Shown: positions 12,240 through 26,900, counted from the stretch's first letter. The stretch: 64,000 bases of DNA from Mauremys mutica (GCF_020497125.1 NW_025422895.1:310001-374000), one strand, 5' to 3'. Numbers and translations are program-made. Notes: a model not told the origin generated them from the letters alone.

Positions 12240-13265
12240 CCTCTACAGAGAGATACAAGCACTACAAAGACAGATGAAATCCACAAAGACAGATGCAAAT
12301 CCAATAACCTGCTCCTCCAATGGGAACTCTCTCACGCAAACTCCTCTGTTCGTTGGCTCCTGTGCCGCTGCTCGCTGGCTCCTGTGCCGCTGCCTGGCTG
12401 GGTGGCCGCTTTTATAAGCCCCTCCTCAGCCTATATCCGCCCCCTACGTAGGGCACCGCAGCCCGCTCAGCAGTCTGCCCCGGCGGGCCTCTACAGAGAG
12501 ATACAAGCACTACAAAGACAGATGCAAATCCACAAAAAGGATGCAAATCCAAATACTGCTCCTCCAATGGGAACTCTCCCATGCAAACTCCCCTGTTCAC
12601 TGGCTCCTGTGCCGCTGCCTGGCTGGGTGGCCGCTTTTATAGGCCCCTCCTCAGCCTAGCTCCGACCCCTACTCAGGTCGCCGCTACCCGCTCAGCAGTC
12701 TGCCCCGACGGGCCTCTAGCGAGAGATACAAGCACTACAAAGACAGATGCTTATCCACAAAGACAGATGCAAATCCAAATACCTGCTCCTCCAATGGGAA
12801 TTCTCCCGCGCAAACGCCCCTGTTCGCTGGCTCCTGTGCCGCTGCTCGCTGGCTACTGTGCCTCTGCCTGAATGGGCAGCCGCTTTTATAGGCCCCTCCT
12901 CAGCCTAGCTCCGCTCCCTACTCTGGGCGCCGCTGCCCGCTCAGCAGTCTGCCCCGACGGGCCTCTACAGAGAGATACAAGGACTACAAAGACAGATGCA
13001 AATCCACAAAAATTATGCAAATCCAAATTTGCTCCTCCAATGGGAACTGTCCCATGCAAAGGCGCCTGTTCACTGGCTCCTGTGCCGCTGCTCGCTGGCT
13101 CCTGTGCGGCTGCCAGGCAGAGCGGCCGCTTTTATAGGCCCCTCTTCAGCCTAGCTCCGCCCCCTACTCAGGGCGCCGCTGCCCGCTCAGCAGTCTGCCC
13201 CGACGGGCCTCTACAGAGAGATACAAGCACTACAAAGACAGATGCAAATCCACAAAGACAGATGC
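12240..13265. repeat. Duplicated segment, copy 1 (~1 kb)
   Basis: Matches 42179-43204 at offset 29939. Shared rare features include CTATATCCGCCCCCTACGTAGG, the ATTCTCCCGCGCAAACGCC variant and AATTATGCAAATCCAAATTT. Confidence 0.75.
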
Positions 13266-13689
13266 AAATCCAAATACCTGCTCCTCCAATGGGAACTCTC
13301 CCACGCAAACTCGCCTGTTCACTGGCTCCTCTGCCGCTGCTCGCTGGCTCCTGTGCCGCTGCCTGGCTGGGTGGCCGCTTTTATAGGCCCCTCCTCAGCC
13401 TAGCTCCGACCCCTACTCAGGTCGCCGCTGCCCGCTCAGCAATCTGCGCCGACGGGCCTCTAGAGAGAGATACAAGCACTAAAAAGACAGATGCAAATCC
13501 ACAAAAAAGATACAAATCCAAATACCTGCTCCTCCAATGGGAACTCTCTCATGCAAACTCCCCTGTTCACTGGCTCCTGTGCCGCTGCTCGCTGGCTCCT
13601 GTGCCGCTGCCTGGCTGGGCGGCCGCTTTTATAAGCCCCTCCTCAGCCTATATCCGCCCCCTACGTAGGGCACCGCAGCCCGCTTAGCA

Positions 13690-14740
13690 GTCTGCCCCGA
13701 CGGGCCTCTACAGAGAGATACAAGCACTACAAAGACAGATGCAAATCCACAAAGAAAGATGCAAATCCAAATACCTGCTCCTCCAATGGGAACTCTCCCA
13801 CGCAAACTCCCCTGTTCGCTGCCTACTGTGCCTCTGCTCACTGGCTCCTGTGCCGCTGCCTGGCTGGGCGGCCGCTTTTATAGGACCCTCCTCAGACTAG
13901 CTCCGCCCCCTAATCAGGGCGCCGCTGCTCTCTCATCAGTCTGCCTCGACTGGCCTGTACAGAGAGATACAAGCACTACAAAGACAATTGGAAATCCACA
14001 AAGACAGATGCAAACCAATATATCTCCTCCTCCAATGGGAACTCTCCCACGCAAACTCCCCTGTTCGCCGCCTTGTTCTCTGCTCGCAGCTGTGCCGCTG
14101 CCTGGCTGGGCGGCCGCTTTTACAGGCCCCTCCTCAGCCTAGCTCCGCCCCCTACTCAGGGCTCCACAGCCCGCTCAGCAGTCTGCCCCGACGGGCCTCT
14201 ACAGAGATATACAAGCACTACAAAGACAATTGGAAATCCACAAAGACAGATGCAAATCCAAATACCTGCTCCTCCAATGGGAACTCTCCCACGCAATCTT
14301 CCCTGTTCTCCGCCCTGTTCTCTGGCTCCTGTGCCGCTGCTCGCTGGCTCCTGTGCCGCTGCTTGGCTGGGCGGCCGCTTTTATAGGCTCCTCCTCAGCC
14401 TAGCTCCGCCCCCTACTCAGGGCGCCGCTGCCCGTTCAGCAGACTGCCCCGACGGGCCTCTACAGAGAGACACAAGCACTACAAGAATGATGCAAATCCA
14501 AATACCTGCTTCTCCAATGGGAACTGTCCCACACAAACTCCCCTGTGCCCTGGCTCATGTGCCGCTGCTCGCTGGCTCCTGTGCCGCTGCCTGGCTGGGC
14601 GGCCGCATTTAAGGGCCCCTTCTCAGCCTAACTAAGCCCCCTACTCAGGGCGCCGCTGCCCGCTCAGCAGTCTGCCCCGACGGGCCTCTACAGAGAGATA
14701 CAAGCACTACAAAGACAGATGCAAATCCACAAAGACAGAT
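13690..14740. repeat. Duplicated segment, copy 1 (13.7 kb)
   Basis: Matches 49460-50492 at offset 35770, changing to 35752 after about 14.0 kb because of an 18-bp deletion in the other copy. Both carry the unit with GCATTTAAGGGCCCC in place of the TATA box and the CTCTCATCAGTCTGCC variant. Confidence 0.75.
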
Positions 14741-15949
14741 GCAAATCGAAATACCTGCTCCTCCAATTGGAAATCTGCCATGGAAACTCCCCTGTTCGCT
14801 GGCTCCAGTGCCGCTGCTCGCTGGATCATGTGCCGCTGCCTGGCTGGGAGGCCGCTTTTATAGGCCCCTCCTCAGCCTAGCTCCGCCCCCTACTCAGGGC
14901 TCCACAGCCCGCTCAGCAGTCTGCCCCGACGGGCCTCTACAGAGATATACAAGCACTACAAAGACAATTGGAAATCCACAAAGACAGATGCAAATCCAAA
15001 TACCTGCTCCTCCAATGGGAACTCTCCCACGCAATCTTCCCTGTTCTCCGCCCTGTTCTCTGGCTCCTGTGCCGCTGCTCGCTGGCTCCTGTGCCGCTGC
15101 TTGGCTGGGCGGCCGCTTTTATAGGCTCCTCCTCAGCCTAGCTCAGCCCCCTACTCAGGGCGCCGCTGCCCGCTCAGCAGACTGCCCCGACGGGCCTCTA
15201 CAGAGAGACACAAGCACTACAATAAAGATGCAAATCCAAATACCTGCTCCTCCAATGGGAACTCTCCCACGCAAATTCCCCTGTTCGCTGGCTCCTGTGC
15301 CGCTGCCTGGCTGGGCGGCCACTTTTATAGGCCCCTCCTCAGCCTAGCTCCGCCCCCTACTCAGGGCTCCACAGCCCGCTCAGCAGTCTGCCCCGACGGG
15401 CCTCTACAGAGATATACAAGCACTACAAAGACAATTGGAAACCCACAAAGACAGATGCAAATCCAAATACCTGCTCCTCCAATGGGAACTCTCCCACGCA
15501 ATCTTCCCTGTTCTCCGCCCTGTTCTCTGGCTCCTGTGCCGCTGCTCGCTGGCTCCTGTGCCGCTGCTTGGCTGGGCGGCCGCTTTTATAGGCCCCTTCT
15601 CAGCCTTTCTCCGCCCCCTACTCAGGGCGCAGCTGCCCGCTCAGCAGACTGCCCCGACGGGCCTCTACACAGAGATACAAGCACTACAAAGACAGTTGCA
15701 AATCCACAAAGAATGATGCAAATCCAAATACCTGCTTCTCCAATGGGAACTGTCCCACACAAACTCCCCTGTGCCCTGGCTCATGTGCCGCTGCTCGCTG
15801 GCTCCTGTGCCGCTGCCTGGCTGGGCGGCCGCATTTAAGGGCCCCTTCTCAGCCTAACTAAGCCCCCTACTCAGGGAGCCCCTACCCGCTCAGCAGTCTG
15901 CCCCGACGGGCCTCTAGAGAGAGGTACAAGCACTAAAAAGACAGATGCA

Positions 15950-18355
15950 AAAGCACAAAGACAGATGCAAATCCAAATACCTGCTCCTCCAATGGGAACT
16001 CTCCCTCGCAAACTCCCCTGTTCGCAGCCCTGTTTGCTGGCTCCTGTGCCACTGCCTGGCTGGGCGGCTGCTTTTATAGGCCCCTCCTCAGCCTAACTCC
16101 GCCCCCTACTCAGGGCGCCGCTGCCCGCTCAGCAGTCTGCCCCGACGGGCCTCTAGAGAGAGGTACAAGCACTGCAAAGACAGATGCAAATGCACAAAGA
16201 CAGATTCGAATCCAAATACCTGCTCCTACAATGGGAACACTCCCACACAAACTCCCCTGTTCACCGCTCTGTTTCCTGGCTCCTGTGCCGCTGCCTGGCT
16301 TGGGGGCCGATTTATAAGGCCCTCCTCAGCCTAGCTCCGCCCCCTACTCAGGGCGCCGCTGCCCGCTCAGCAGTCTGCCCCGACGGGCCTCTAGAGAGAG
16401 GTACAAGTACTACAAAGACAGATGCAAATCCAAATACCTGCTCCTCCAATGGGAACTGTCCCACGCAAACTCCCCTGTTAGCTGGCTCCTGTGCCGCTGC
16501 CTGGCTGGGCGGCTGCTTTTATAGGCCCCTCCTCAGCCTAACTCCGCCCCCTACTCAGGGCGCGCCGCTGCCCGCTCTGCAGTCTGCCCCGACGGGCCTC
16601 TAGAGAGAGGTACAAGCACAACAAAGACAGATGCAAATCCAGAAAACAGATGCAAATCCAAATACCTGCTCCTCCAATGGGAACTCTCCCACGCAATCTC
16701 CCCTGTTCGCCGCACTGTTCGCTGGCTCCTGTGCCGCTGCTCGCTGGCTTCTATGCCGCTGCCTGGCTGGGCGGCCGCTTTTACAGGCCCCTCCTCAGCC
16801 TAGCTCCGCCCCCTACTCAGGGCGCCGCTGCCCGCTCAGCAGTCTGCCCCGACGGGCCTCTACAGAGAGATACAAGCACTACAAAGACAGATGCAAATCC
16901 ACAAAGACAGATGCAAATCCAAATACCTGCTCCTCCAATGGGAACTCTCTCACGCAAACTCCTCTGTTCGTTGGCTCCTGTGCCGCTGCTCGCTGGCTCC
17001 TGTGCCGCTGCCTGGCTGGGCGGCCGCTTTTATAGGGTCCTCCTCAGCCTAGCTCCGCCCCCTACTCAGGGCGCCGCAGCCCGCTCAGCAGTCTGCGCCG
17101 ACGAGCCTCTAGAGAGAGATACAAGCACTACAAAGACAATTGCTTATCCACAAAGACAGATGCAAATCCAAATACCTGCTCCTCCAATGGGAACTCTCCA
17201 ACTCAAACGCCCCTGTTCGCTGGCTCCTGTGCCGCTGCTCGCTGGCTCCTGTGCCGCTGCCTGAATGGGGTGCCGCTTTTATAGGCCCCTCCTCAGCCGA
17301 GCTCTGCCCCCTACTCAGGGCGCCACTGCCCTCTCAGCAGTCTGCCCCGACGGGCCTCTACAGAGAGATACAAGAACTACAAAGACAGATGCAAATTCAC
17401 AAAAAAATTGCAAATCCAAATACCTGCTCCTCCAATGGGAACTCTCCCATTCAAAGTCTCGTGTTCACCGGCTCTTGTGCCGCTGCTCGCTAGCTTTGCC
17501 GCTGCCTGGCTGGGCGGCCGCTTTTATAGGCCCCTGCTCAGCCTAACTCCGCCCCCTACTCTGGGCGCCGCTGCCCACTCAGCAGTCTGCCCCTACGGGC
17601 CTCTATAGAGAGATACAAGCACTACAAAGACAGATGCAAATCCAGAAAAAAGATGCAAATCCAAATACCAGCTCCTGCAATGGGAACTCTCCCATGCAAA
17701 CTCCCCTGTTCACTGGCTCCTCTGCCGCTGCTCACTGGCTCCTGTGCCGCTGCCTGGCGGGGGGGGGCCGCTTTTATAGGCCCCTCCTCATCCTAGCTCC
17801 GCCCCCTACTCAGGGCGCCGCTGCCCGCACAGCAGTCTGCCCCGACGGGCCTCTACAGAGAGATACAAGGACTACAAAGACAGATGCAAATCCACAAAAA
17901 TGATGCAAATCCAAATACCTGCTCCTCCAATGGGAACTCTCCCATGCAAACGCCCCTGTTCACTGGCTCCTGTGCTGCTGCTCGCTGGCTCCTGTGCGGC
18001 TGCCAGGCAGAGCGGCCGCTTTTATAGGCCCCTCCTCAGCCTAGCTCCGCCCCCTACTCAGGGCGCCGCTGCCCGCTCACCAGTCTGCCCCGACGGGCCT
18101 CTACAGAGAGATACAAGGACTACAAAGACAGATGCAAATCCACAAAGACAGATGCAAATCCAAATACCTGCTCCTCCAATGGGAACTCTCCCACGCAAAG
18201 TCCCCTTTTCGCCGGCTCCTGTACCGCTGCTCGCAGCTTTGCCGCTGCCTGGCTGGGCAGCCGCTTTTATAGGCCCCTCCTCAGCCTAACTCCGCCCCCT
18301 ACTCAGGGCGCCGCTGCCCGCTCACCAGTCTGCCCCGACGGGCCTCTACAGAGAG
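15950..18355. repeat. Duplicated segment, copy 1 (~2.4 kb)
   Basis: Matches 27848-30013 at offsets of 11898 and then 11658 bp; the 240-bp change is one satellite unit. Landmarks are the run of nine or more G at about 17758 (also at about 29416) and the CTCACCAGTCTG variant at 18321 (also at 29979). Part of it, 16.7-17.5 kb, also occurs inverted at about 5.55-6.34 kb. Confidence 0.8.
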
Positions 18356-18639
18356 ATACAAGGACTACAAAGACAGATGCAAATCCACAAAAAAAATGCA
18401 AATCCAAATAACTGCTCCTCCAATGGGAACTCTCCCACTCAAACTCCCCTGTTCGCAACCCTGTTTGCTGGCTCCTGTGCCGCTGCCTGGCTGGGTGCCG
18501 CTTTTATAGGCCGCTCCTCAGCCGAGCTCCGCCCCCTACTCAGGGCGCCGCTGCCCGCTAAGCAGTCTGCGCCGACGGGCATCTACAGAGAGATACAAGC
18601 ATTACAAAGACAGATGCAAATCCACAAAGACAGATGCAA

Positions 18640-19212
18640 ATCCAAATACCTGTTCCTCAAATGGGAACTCTCCGTCGCAAACTCCCCTGTTCGCTGCCCT
18701 GTTTGCTGGCTCCTGTGCCAATGCCTGGCTGGGCGGCCGCTTTTATAGGCCCTCCTCAGCCTATCTCCGCCCCCTACTCAGGGCGCCGCTGCCCGCTCAG
18801 CAGTCTGCCCCGACGGGCCTCTACAGAGTGATACAAGCACTACAAATACAAATGCAAATCCACAAAGACAGGTGCAAATCCAAATACCTGTTCCTCCAAT
18901 GGGAACTCTCCGTCGCAAACTCCCCTGTTCGCTGCTCTGTTTGCTGGCTCCTGTGCCGCTGCCTGGCTGGGCGGCCGCTTTTACATGCCCTCCTCAGCCT
19001 ATCTCCGCTCCCTACTCAGGGAGCCGCTGCCCGGTCAGCAGACTGCCCGGACGGGCCTCTACCGAGAGATACAAGCACTACAAATACAAATGCAAATCCA
19101 CAAAGACAGGTGCAATCCAAATACCTGTTCCTCCAATGGGAACTCTCCGTCACAAACTCCCCGGTTCGCTGCCCTGTTTGCTGGCTCCTGTGCCGCTGCC
19201 TGGCTGGGCGGC
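18640..19212. repeat. Duplicated CATATAAAAG-subfamily segment, copy 1
   Basis: Matches 61135-61707 at offset 42495. Units have CTCCGTCGCAAACTCC in the leader, and some have TTTTATATGCCC at the TATA box. Confidence 0.75.
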
Positions 19213-20944
19213 CGCTTTTATATGCCCTCCTCAGCCGATCTCCGCCCCCTACTCAGGACGCCGCTGCCCGCTCAGCAGTCTGCCCCGACGGGCCTCTACA
19301 GAGAGATACAAGCACTACAAAGAAAGATGCAAATACACAAAGACAGATGCAATCCAAATACCTGCTCATGAAATGGGAACTCTCCCACGCAAACTCCCCT
19401 GTTCGCCGCCCAGTTTGCTGGCTCCTGTGCCGCTGCCTGGCTGGGCGGCCGCTTTTATAGGCCCTCCTCAGCCTATCTCAGCCCCCTACTCAGGGCGCCG
19501 CTGCCCGCTCAGCAGTCTGCCCCGACGGGCCTCTACAGAGAGGTACAAGCACTACTAAGACAGATGCAAATCCACAAAGACAGATGCAAATCCAAATACC
19601 TGTTCCTCCAATGGGAACTCTCCGTCGCAAACTCCCCTGTTTGCTGCCCTGTTTGCTGGCTCCTGTGCCGCTGCCTGGCTGGGCGGCCGCTTTTATATGC
19701 CCTCCTCAGCTTATCTCCGCTCCCTACTCAGGGCGCCGCTGCCCGCTCAGCAGTCTGCCCCGATGGGCCTCTACAGAGAGATACAAGCACTTGAAAGATA
19801 GACGCAAATCCACAAAGAAAGATGCAAATCCAAATACCTGCTCCTCCAATGGGAACTCTCCCACGCAAATGCCCCTGTTCGCTGGGTCCTGTGCCTCTGC
19901 TCGCTGGCTCCTGTGCCGCTGCCTGGCTGGGCTGCAGCTTTTATAGGCCCCTCCTCAGCCTAGCTCCGCCCCCTACTCAGGGCGCCGCAACCCGCTCAGC
20001 AGTCTGCCCCGACGGGCCTCTACAGAGAGATAAAAGCACTACAAAGACAGATGCAAATCCACAAAAAGATGCCAATCCAAATACCTGCTCCTCCAATGGG
20101 AACTCTCCCATGCAAAGTCCCCTGTTCACTGGCTCCTGTGCCGCTGCTCGCTGGCTCCTGTGCATCTGCCAAACAGAGCGGCGGCTTTTATAGGCCCCTT
20201 CTCAGCCTAGCTCCGCCTCCTGCTCCGGGCGCCGCTGCCCGCTCAGCAGTCTGCCCCGACGGGCCTCTACAGAGAGATACAAGCACTACAAAGACAGAGA
20301 TGCAAATCCATTATCTGCTCCTCCAATGGGAACACTCCCACGCAAACTCCCCTGTTCGCTGGCTCCTGTGCCCCTGCTTGATGGCTCCTGTGACGCTACC
20401 AGGCTGGGCAGCCGCTTTTATAGGCCCCTCCTCAGCCTAGCTCCGCCACCTACTCAGGGCGCTACTGCCCGCTCAGCAGTCTGCCCCGACGGCGTCTAAA
20501 GAAAGATACTAGCACTACAAAGACAGAGATGCAAATCCAAATACCTGGTCCTCCAATGGAAACTCTCCGACGCAAACTCCCCTGTTCGCTGGCTCCTGTG
20601 CCGCTGCCTGGCTGGGCGACCGCTTTTATAGGCCCCTCCTCAGCCTAGCTCCGCCCCCTACACAGGGCGCCACTGCCCGCTCAGCAGTCTGCCCCGACGG
20701 GCCTCTACAGAGAGATACAAGCACTACAAAGACAGATGCAAATCCACAAAACAGATGCAAATCCAAATACCTGCTCCTCCAATGGGAACTCTCCCACGCA
20801 AATTCCACTGTTAGCTGGCTCCTGTGCCAGTGCCTGGCTGGGCGGCTGCTTTTATAGGCCCCACCTCAGCCCAGCTCCGCCCCCCACTCAGGGCGCCTCT
20901 GCCCGCTCAGCATTCTGCCCCGACGGGCCTCTACAGAGAGATAC

Positions 20945-23900
20945 AAGCACTACAAAGACAGTTGGAATACCACAAAGATAGATTCAAATCCAAAAACAGG
21001 TCCTCCAATTGGAACTCTCCCACGCAAACGCCCCTGTTCACTGGCTCCTGTGCCGCTGCTCGTTGGCTCCTGTGCCACTGCCTGGCTGGGCGGCCGCTTT
21101 TATAGGCCCCTCCTCAGCCTAGCTCCGCCCCCTACTCAGGGCGCAGCTGCCGGCTCAGCAGTCTGCCCCGACGGGCCTCTACAGAGAGATACAAGCACTA
21201 CAAAGATGCAGATGCAAATCCAATTACCTGCTCTTCCAATGGGAACCCTCCCACGCAAATTCCCCTGTTCGCCGCCCTTTTCGCTGGCTCCTGTGCCGCT
21301 GCCTGGCTGGGCGGCCGTTTTTATAGGCCCCTCCTCAGCCTAGCTCCGCCCCCTACTCAGGGCGCCGCTGCCCGCTCATCAGTCTGCCCCAACGGGCTTC
21401 TACAGAGAGATACAAGCACTGCAAAGACAGATGCATATCCACATAGAGAGAAGCAAATCCAAATACCTACTCCTCCAATGGGAACTCTCCCACGCAAAGT
21501 CCCCTGTTCGCCGCCCTGTTCGGTGCTCGCAGCTGTGCCGCTGCCTGGCTGGGCGGGTGCTTCTATAAGCCCCTCCTCAGCCTAGCTCCGCCCCCTACTC
21601 AGGTCGCCACTGCCGGCTCAGCAGTCTGCCCCGACGGGCCTCTACAGAGATATACAAGCACTACAAAGACAGAGATGCAAATCCAAATACCTGCTCCTCC
21701 AATGGGAACTCTCCCACGCAAACGCCCCTTTTCCCTCGCTCCTGTGCCGCTGCTCGCTGTCTCCTGTGCCGCTGCCTGGCTGGGCGGCCGCTTTTCTAGG
21801 CCCCTCCTCAGCCTAGCTCCGCCCCCTAGTCAGGGCGCCGCTGCCCGCTCAGCAGTCTGCACCGACGGGCCTCTACAGAGAGATACAAGCACTACAAAGA
21901 CAGATGCAAATTCACAAAGACACATGCAAATCCAAATACCTGCTCCTACAATTGTAACTCTCCCACGCAAACTCCCCTGTTCGCTGGCTCTTGTGCAGCT
22001 GCTCGCAGCTGTGTGGCTGCATGGCTGGGCGGCCGCTTTTATAGGCCCCTCCTCATCCTACCTCCGCCCCCTACTCAGGGCGCCGCTGCCCGCTCAGCAG
22101 TCTGCCCGACGGGCCACTACAGAGAGATACAAGCACTACAAAGACAGATGCAAATCCACAAAGACAGATGCAAATCCAAATACTAGCTCCTCCAATGGGA
22201 ACTCTCCCATGCAAACACCCATGTTCGCTGGCTCCTGTGCCGCTGCTCGCTGGCTCCTGTGCCGCTGCCTGGCTGGGCGGCCGCTTTTATAGGCCCCTCC
22301 TCAGCCTAGGTCCGCCCCCTAGTCAGGGCGCCGCTGCCCGCTCAGCAGTCTGCACCGACGGGCCTCTACAGAGAGATACAAGCACTACAAAGACAGATAC
22401 AAATCCACAAAGACAGATGCAAATCCAGACACCTGCTCCTCCAATGGTAACTCTCCCACGCAAACTCTCCTGTTCCCTGGCTCCTGTGCCGCTGCCTGGC
22501 TGGGCGGCCGCTTTTATAGGCCCCTCCTCAGCCTAGCTCCCTACTAAGTGCACCGCTGCCCGCTCAGCAGTCTGCCCCGACGGGCCTCTACAGAGAGATA
22601 GAAGCACTACAATGACAGATACAAATATACAAAGACAGATGCAAATCCAAATACCTGCTCCTCCAATGGGAACTCTCCCTCGCAAACTCCCCTGTTCGCA
22701 GCCCTGTTTGCTGGCTCCTGTGCCACTGCCTGGCTGGGCGGCTGCTTTTATAGGCCCCTCCTCAGCCTAGCTCCGCCCCCTACTCAGGGCGCCGCTGCCC
22801 GCTCAGCAGTCTGCACCGACGGGCCTCTAGAGAGAGGTACAAGCACTACAAAGACAGATGCAAATGCACAAAGACAGATTCGAATCCAAATACCTGCTCC
22901 TACAATGGGAACACTCCCACCCAAACTCCCCTGTTCACCGCTCTGTTTCCTGGCTCCTGTGCCGCTGCCTGGCTTGGGGGCCGATTTATAAGCCCCTCCT
23001 CAGCCTAGCTCCGCCCCCTACTCAGGGCGCCGCTGCCCGCTCAGCAGTCTGCCCCGACGGGCCTCTAGAGAGAGATACAAGCACTACAAAGACAGATGAA
23101 AATCCAAATACCTGCTCCTCCAATGGGAACTGTCCCACGCAAACTCCCCTGTTAGCTGGCTCCTGTGCCGCTGCCTCGCTGGGCGGCAGCTTTTATAGGC
23201 CCCTCCTCAGCCTAGCTCCGCCCGCTACTCAGGGCACCGCTGCCCGCTCAGCAGTCTGCCCCGACGGGCCTCTACAGAGAGATACAAGCACTACAAAGAC
23301 AGATGCAAATCCACAAAACAGATGCAAATCCAAATACCTGCTCCTCCAATGGGAACTCTCCAACGCAATCTCCCCTGCTAGCTTGCTCCTGTGCCGCTGC
23401 CTGGCTGGGCGGCCGCTTTTATAGGCCCCTCCTCAGCGTAGCTCCGCCCCCTACTCAGGGCGCCGCTGTCCGCTCAGCAGTCTGCCCCGACGGGCCTCTA
23501 GAGAGAGGTACAAGCACTACAAAGACAGGTGCAAATGCACAAAGACAGATGCAATTCCAAATACCTGCTCCTACAATGGGAACACTCCCACCCAAACTTC
23601 CCTGTTCACCATTCTGTTTGCTGGCTCCTGTGCCGCTACTTGGCTTGTGGGCCGATTTATAAGCCCCTCCTCAGCCTACCTCCGCCCCCTACTCAGGGCG
23701 CCGCTGCCCGCTCAGCAGTCTGCCCCGACGGGCCTCTACAGAGAGATACAAGGACTACAAAGACAGATGCAAATCCACAAAGAGAGATGCAAATCCAAAT
23801 ACCTGCTCCTCCAATGGGTAGTATCGCACACAAACTCCCCTGTTCGCAGCCCTGTTTGCTGGCTACTGTGCGGCTGCCTGAATGGGCAGCCGCTTTTATA

Positions 23901-26900
23901 GGCCCCTCCTCAGCCTAGCTCCGCCCCCTACTCAGGGCGCCGATGCCCGCTCAGCAGTCTGCCCCGACGGGCCTCTACAGAGAGATACAAGCACTACAAA
24001 GACAGATGCAAATCCACAAAGACAGACGCAAATCCAAATACCTGCTCCTCCAATGGGAACTCTCCCACGCAAACTCCCCTGTTCACTGTCTCCTGTGCCG
24101 CTGCTCGCTGGCTCCTGTGCCGCTGCCTGGCTCGGTGGCCACTTTTATAGGCCCCTCCTGAGCATAGCTCCGCCCCCTACTCAGGGCGCCGCTGCCCGCT
24201 CAGCAGTCTGCCCCGACGGGCCTCTACAGAGACATACAAGCACTCCAAAGACAGATGCAAATCCACAAAGACAGACGCAAATCCAAATACCTGCTCCTCC
24301 AATGGGAACTTTCCCACTCAAAAACCCCTTTCACCGCCCTGTTTTCTGGCTCCTGTGCCGCTGCCTGGCTGGGCGGCCGCTTTTACAGGCCCCTCCTCAG
24401 CCTAGCTCCGCCCCCTACTCAGGGCGCCGCTGCCCGCTCAGCAGTCTGCCCCGACGGGCCTCTACAGAGAGATACAAGCACTACAAAGACAGATGCAAAT
24501 CCACAAAGACAGATGCAAATCCAAATACCTGCTCCTCCAATGGGAACTCTCTCACGCAAACTCCTCTGTTCGTTGGCTCCTGTTCCGCTGCTCGCTGGCT
24601 CCTGTGCCGCTGCCTGGCTGGGCGGCCGCTTTTATAGGCTCCTCCTCAGCCTAGCTCCGCCCCCTACTCAGGGCGCCGCTGCCCGCTCAGCAGACTGCCC
24701 CGACGGGCCTCTACAGAGAGATACAAGCACTACAAGAAAATTGCAAATCCAAATACCTGCTCCTCCAATGGGATCTCTCCCACGCAAAGTCCCCTGGTCA
24801 CTGGCTCCTGTGCCGCTGCTCGCTAGCTCCTGTGCATCTGCCAGGCAGAGCAGCCGCTTTTATAGGCCCCTCCTCAGCCTAGCTCCGCTCCCTACTCAGG
24901 GCTCCACAGCCCGCTCAGCAGTCTGCCCCGACGGGCCTCTAGAGAGATATGCAAGCACTACAAAGAATTGGAAATCCACAAACACAGGTGAAAATCCAAT
25001 ACCTGCTCCTCCAATGGGAACTCTCCCACTCAAACTCCCCTGTTCGCAACCCTGTTTGCTGGCTCCTGTGCAGCTGCCTGGCTGGGTGGCCGGTTTTATA
25101 GGCCCCTCCTCAGCCTAGCTCCGCCCCCTACTCAGGGCGCCGCAGCCCGCTCAGCAGTCTGCCCCGACGGGCCTCTACAGAGAGATACAAGCACTACAAA
25201 GACAGATGCAAATCCACAAAGACAGATGCAAATCCAAATACCTTGCTCCTCCAATGGGAACTCGCTCATGCAAAGTCCCCTGCTCACTGACTCCTGTGCC
25301 GCTTCTCGCTGGCTCCTGTGCCGCTGCCTGGCTGGGTGGATGCTTTTATAGGCCCCTCCTCAGCCTAGCTCAGACCCCTACTCAGGGCGCCGCAGCCCGC
25401 TCATCAGTCTGCCCCGACGGGCCTCTACAGAGAGATACAAGCACTGCAAAGACAGATGCAAATTCACAAAGACAGATGCAAATCCAAATTCCTGCTCCTC
25501 CAATGGGAACTCTCCCACGCAAAGTCCCCTGTTCGCCGGCTCCTGTACCGCTGCTCGCAGCTTTGCCGCTGCCTGGCTGGGCGGCCGCTTTTATAGGCCC
25601 CTCCTCAGCCTAGCTCCGCCCCCTACTCAGGGCGCCGCTGCCCGCTCAGCAGTCTGCCCCGACGGGCCTCTACAGAGAGATACAAGCACTACAAAGACAG
25701 ATGCAAATCCACAAAGACAGATGCAAATCCAAATACCTGCTCCTCCAATGGGAACTCTCCCACGCAAACTCCCCTGTTCACTGGCTCCTGTGCCGCTGCT
25801 CACTGGCTCCTGTGCCGCTGCCTGGCCGGGTGGCCGCTTTTATAGGCCCCTCCTCAGCCTAGCTCCGACCCCTACTCAGGTCGCCGCTGCCCGCTCAGCA
25901 GTCTGCGGCGACGGGCCTCTAGAGAGAGATACAAGCACTACAAAGACAGATGCTTATCCACAAAGACAGATGCAAATCCAAATACATGCTCCTCCAATGG
26001 GAACTCTCCCACGCAAACTCCCCTGTTCGCTGCCTCCTGTGCCGCTGCTAGCTGGCTCCTGTGCGGTTGCCAGGCAGAGCGGCCGCTTTTATAGGCCCCT
26101 CCTCAGCCTAGCTCCGCCCCCTACTCAGGGCGCCGCTGCCCGCTCAGCAGTCTGCCCCGACGGGCCACTACAGAGAGACACAAGCACTACAAAGACAGAT
26201 GCAAATCCACAAAGACAGAGGGAAATCCAAATACCTGCTCCTCCAATGGGAACTCTCCCATGCAAACTCCCCTGTTCGCTGCCTCCTGTGCCGCTGCTCG
26301 CTGGCTCCTGTGCCGCTGCCTGGCTCGGTGGCCGCTTTTATAGTCCCCTCCTCAGCCTAGCTCCGCCTCCTACTCAGGGCGCCTCTGCCCGCTCAGCATT
26401 CTGCCCCGACGGGCCTCTACAGAGAGATACAAGCATTACAAAGACAGATGCAAATCCACAAAGACAGATGCAAATACAAATACCTGCTCCTCCAATGGGA
26501 ACTTTCCCACGCAAACTCCCCTGTCCGCTGGCCCCTGTGCCGCTGCCTGGCTGGGCGGCCGCTTTTATAGGCCCCTCCTCAGCCTAGCTCCGCCCCCTAC
26601 TCAGGGCGCCGCTGCCCGCTCAGCAGTCTGCGCCGACGGGCCTCTAGAGAGAGATACAAGCACTAAAAAGACAGATGCAAAAGCACAAAGAAAGATGCAA
26701 ATCCAAATACCTGCTCCTCCAATGGGAACTCTCCCACACAAACTCCCCTCTTCGCTTGCTCCTGTGCCGCTGCTCGCTGGCTCCTGTGCCGCTGCCTGGC
26801 TGGGCGGCCGCTTCTATAGGCCCCTCCTCAGCCTAGCTCCGCCCCCTACTCAGGGCGCCGCTGTCCGTTCAGCAGTCTGCCCCGACGGGCCTCTACAGAG

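Noticed and set aside
11598..12659. Long open frames (up to 353 codons) across satellite units, with repeated IPAPPMGTLPRKLPCS-type peptide
   Set aside because: The strand opposite the promoters is GC-rich and poor in stops, and 249-bp units (83 codons) stay in frame. Open frames occur in more than one register of the same DNA, break when unit length changes, and have no shared start or end, domain or codon bias. They look like a by-product of the repeat, not genes.
16195..16215. B-box-like GATTCGAATCC, suggesting an RNA polymerase III gene
   Set aside because: Found only in one subfamily through point mutation of GATGCAAATCC; no A box at proper distance and no T-run terminator tied to it.
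17757..17766. Run of nine or more G as a G-quadruplex or frameshift signal
   Set aside because: A single homopolymer in one unit, copied with the segmental duplicate at about 29416; useful as a marker but no function is supported.
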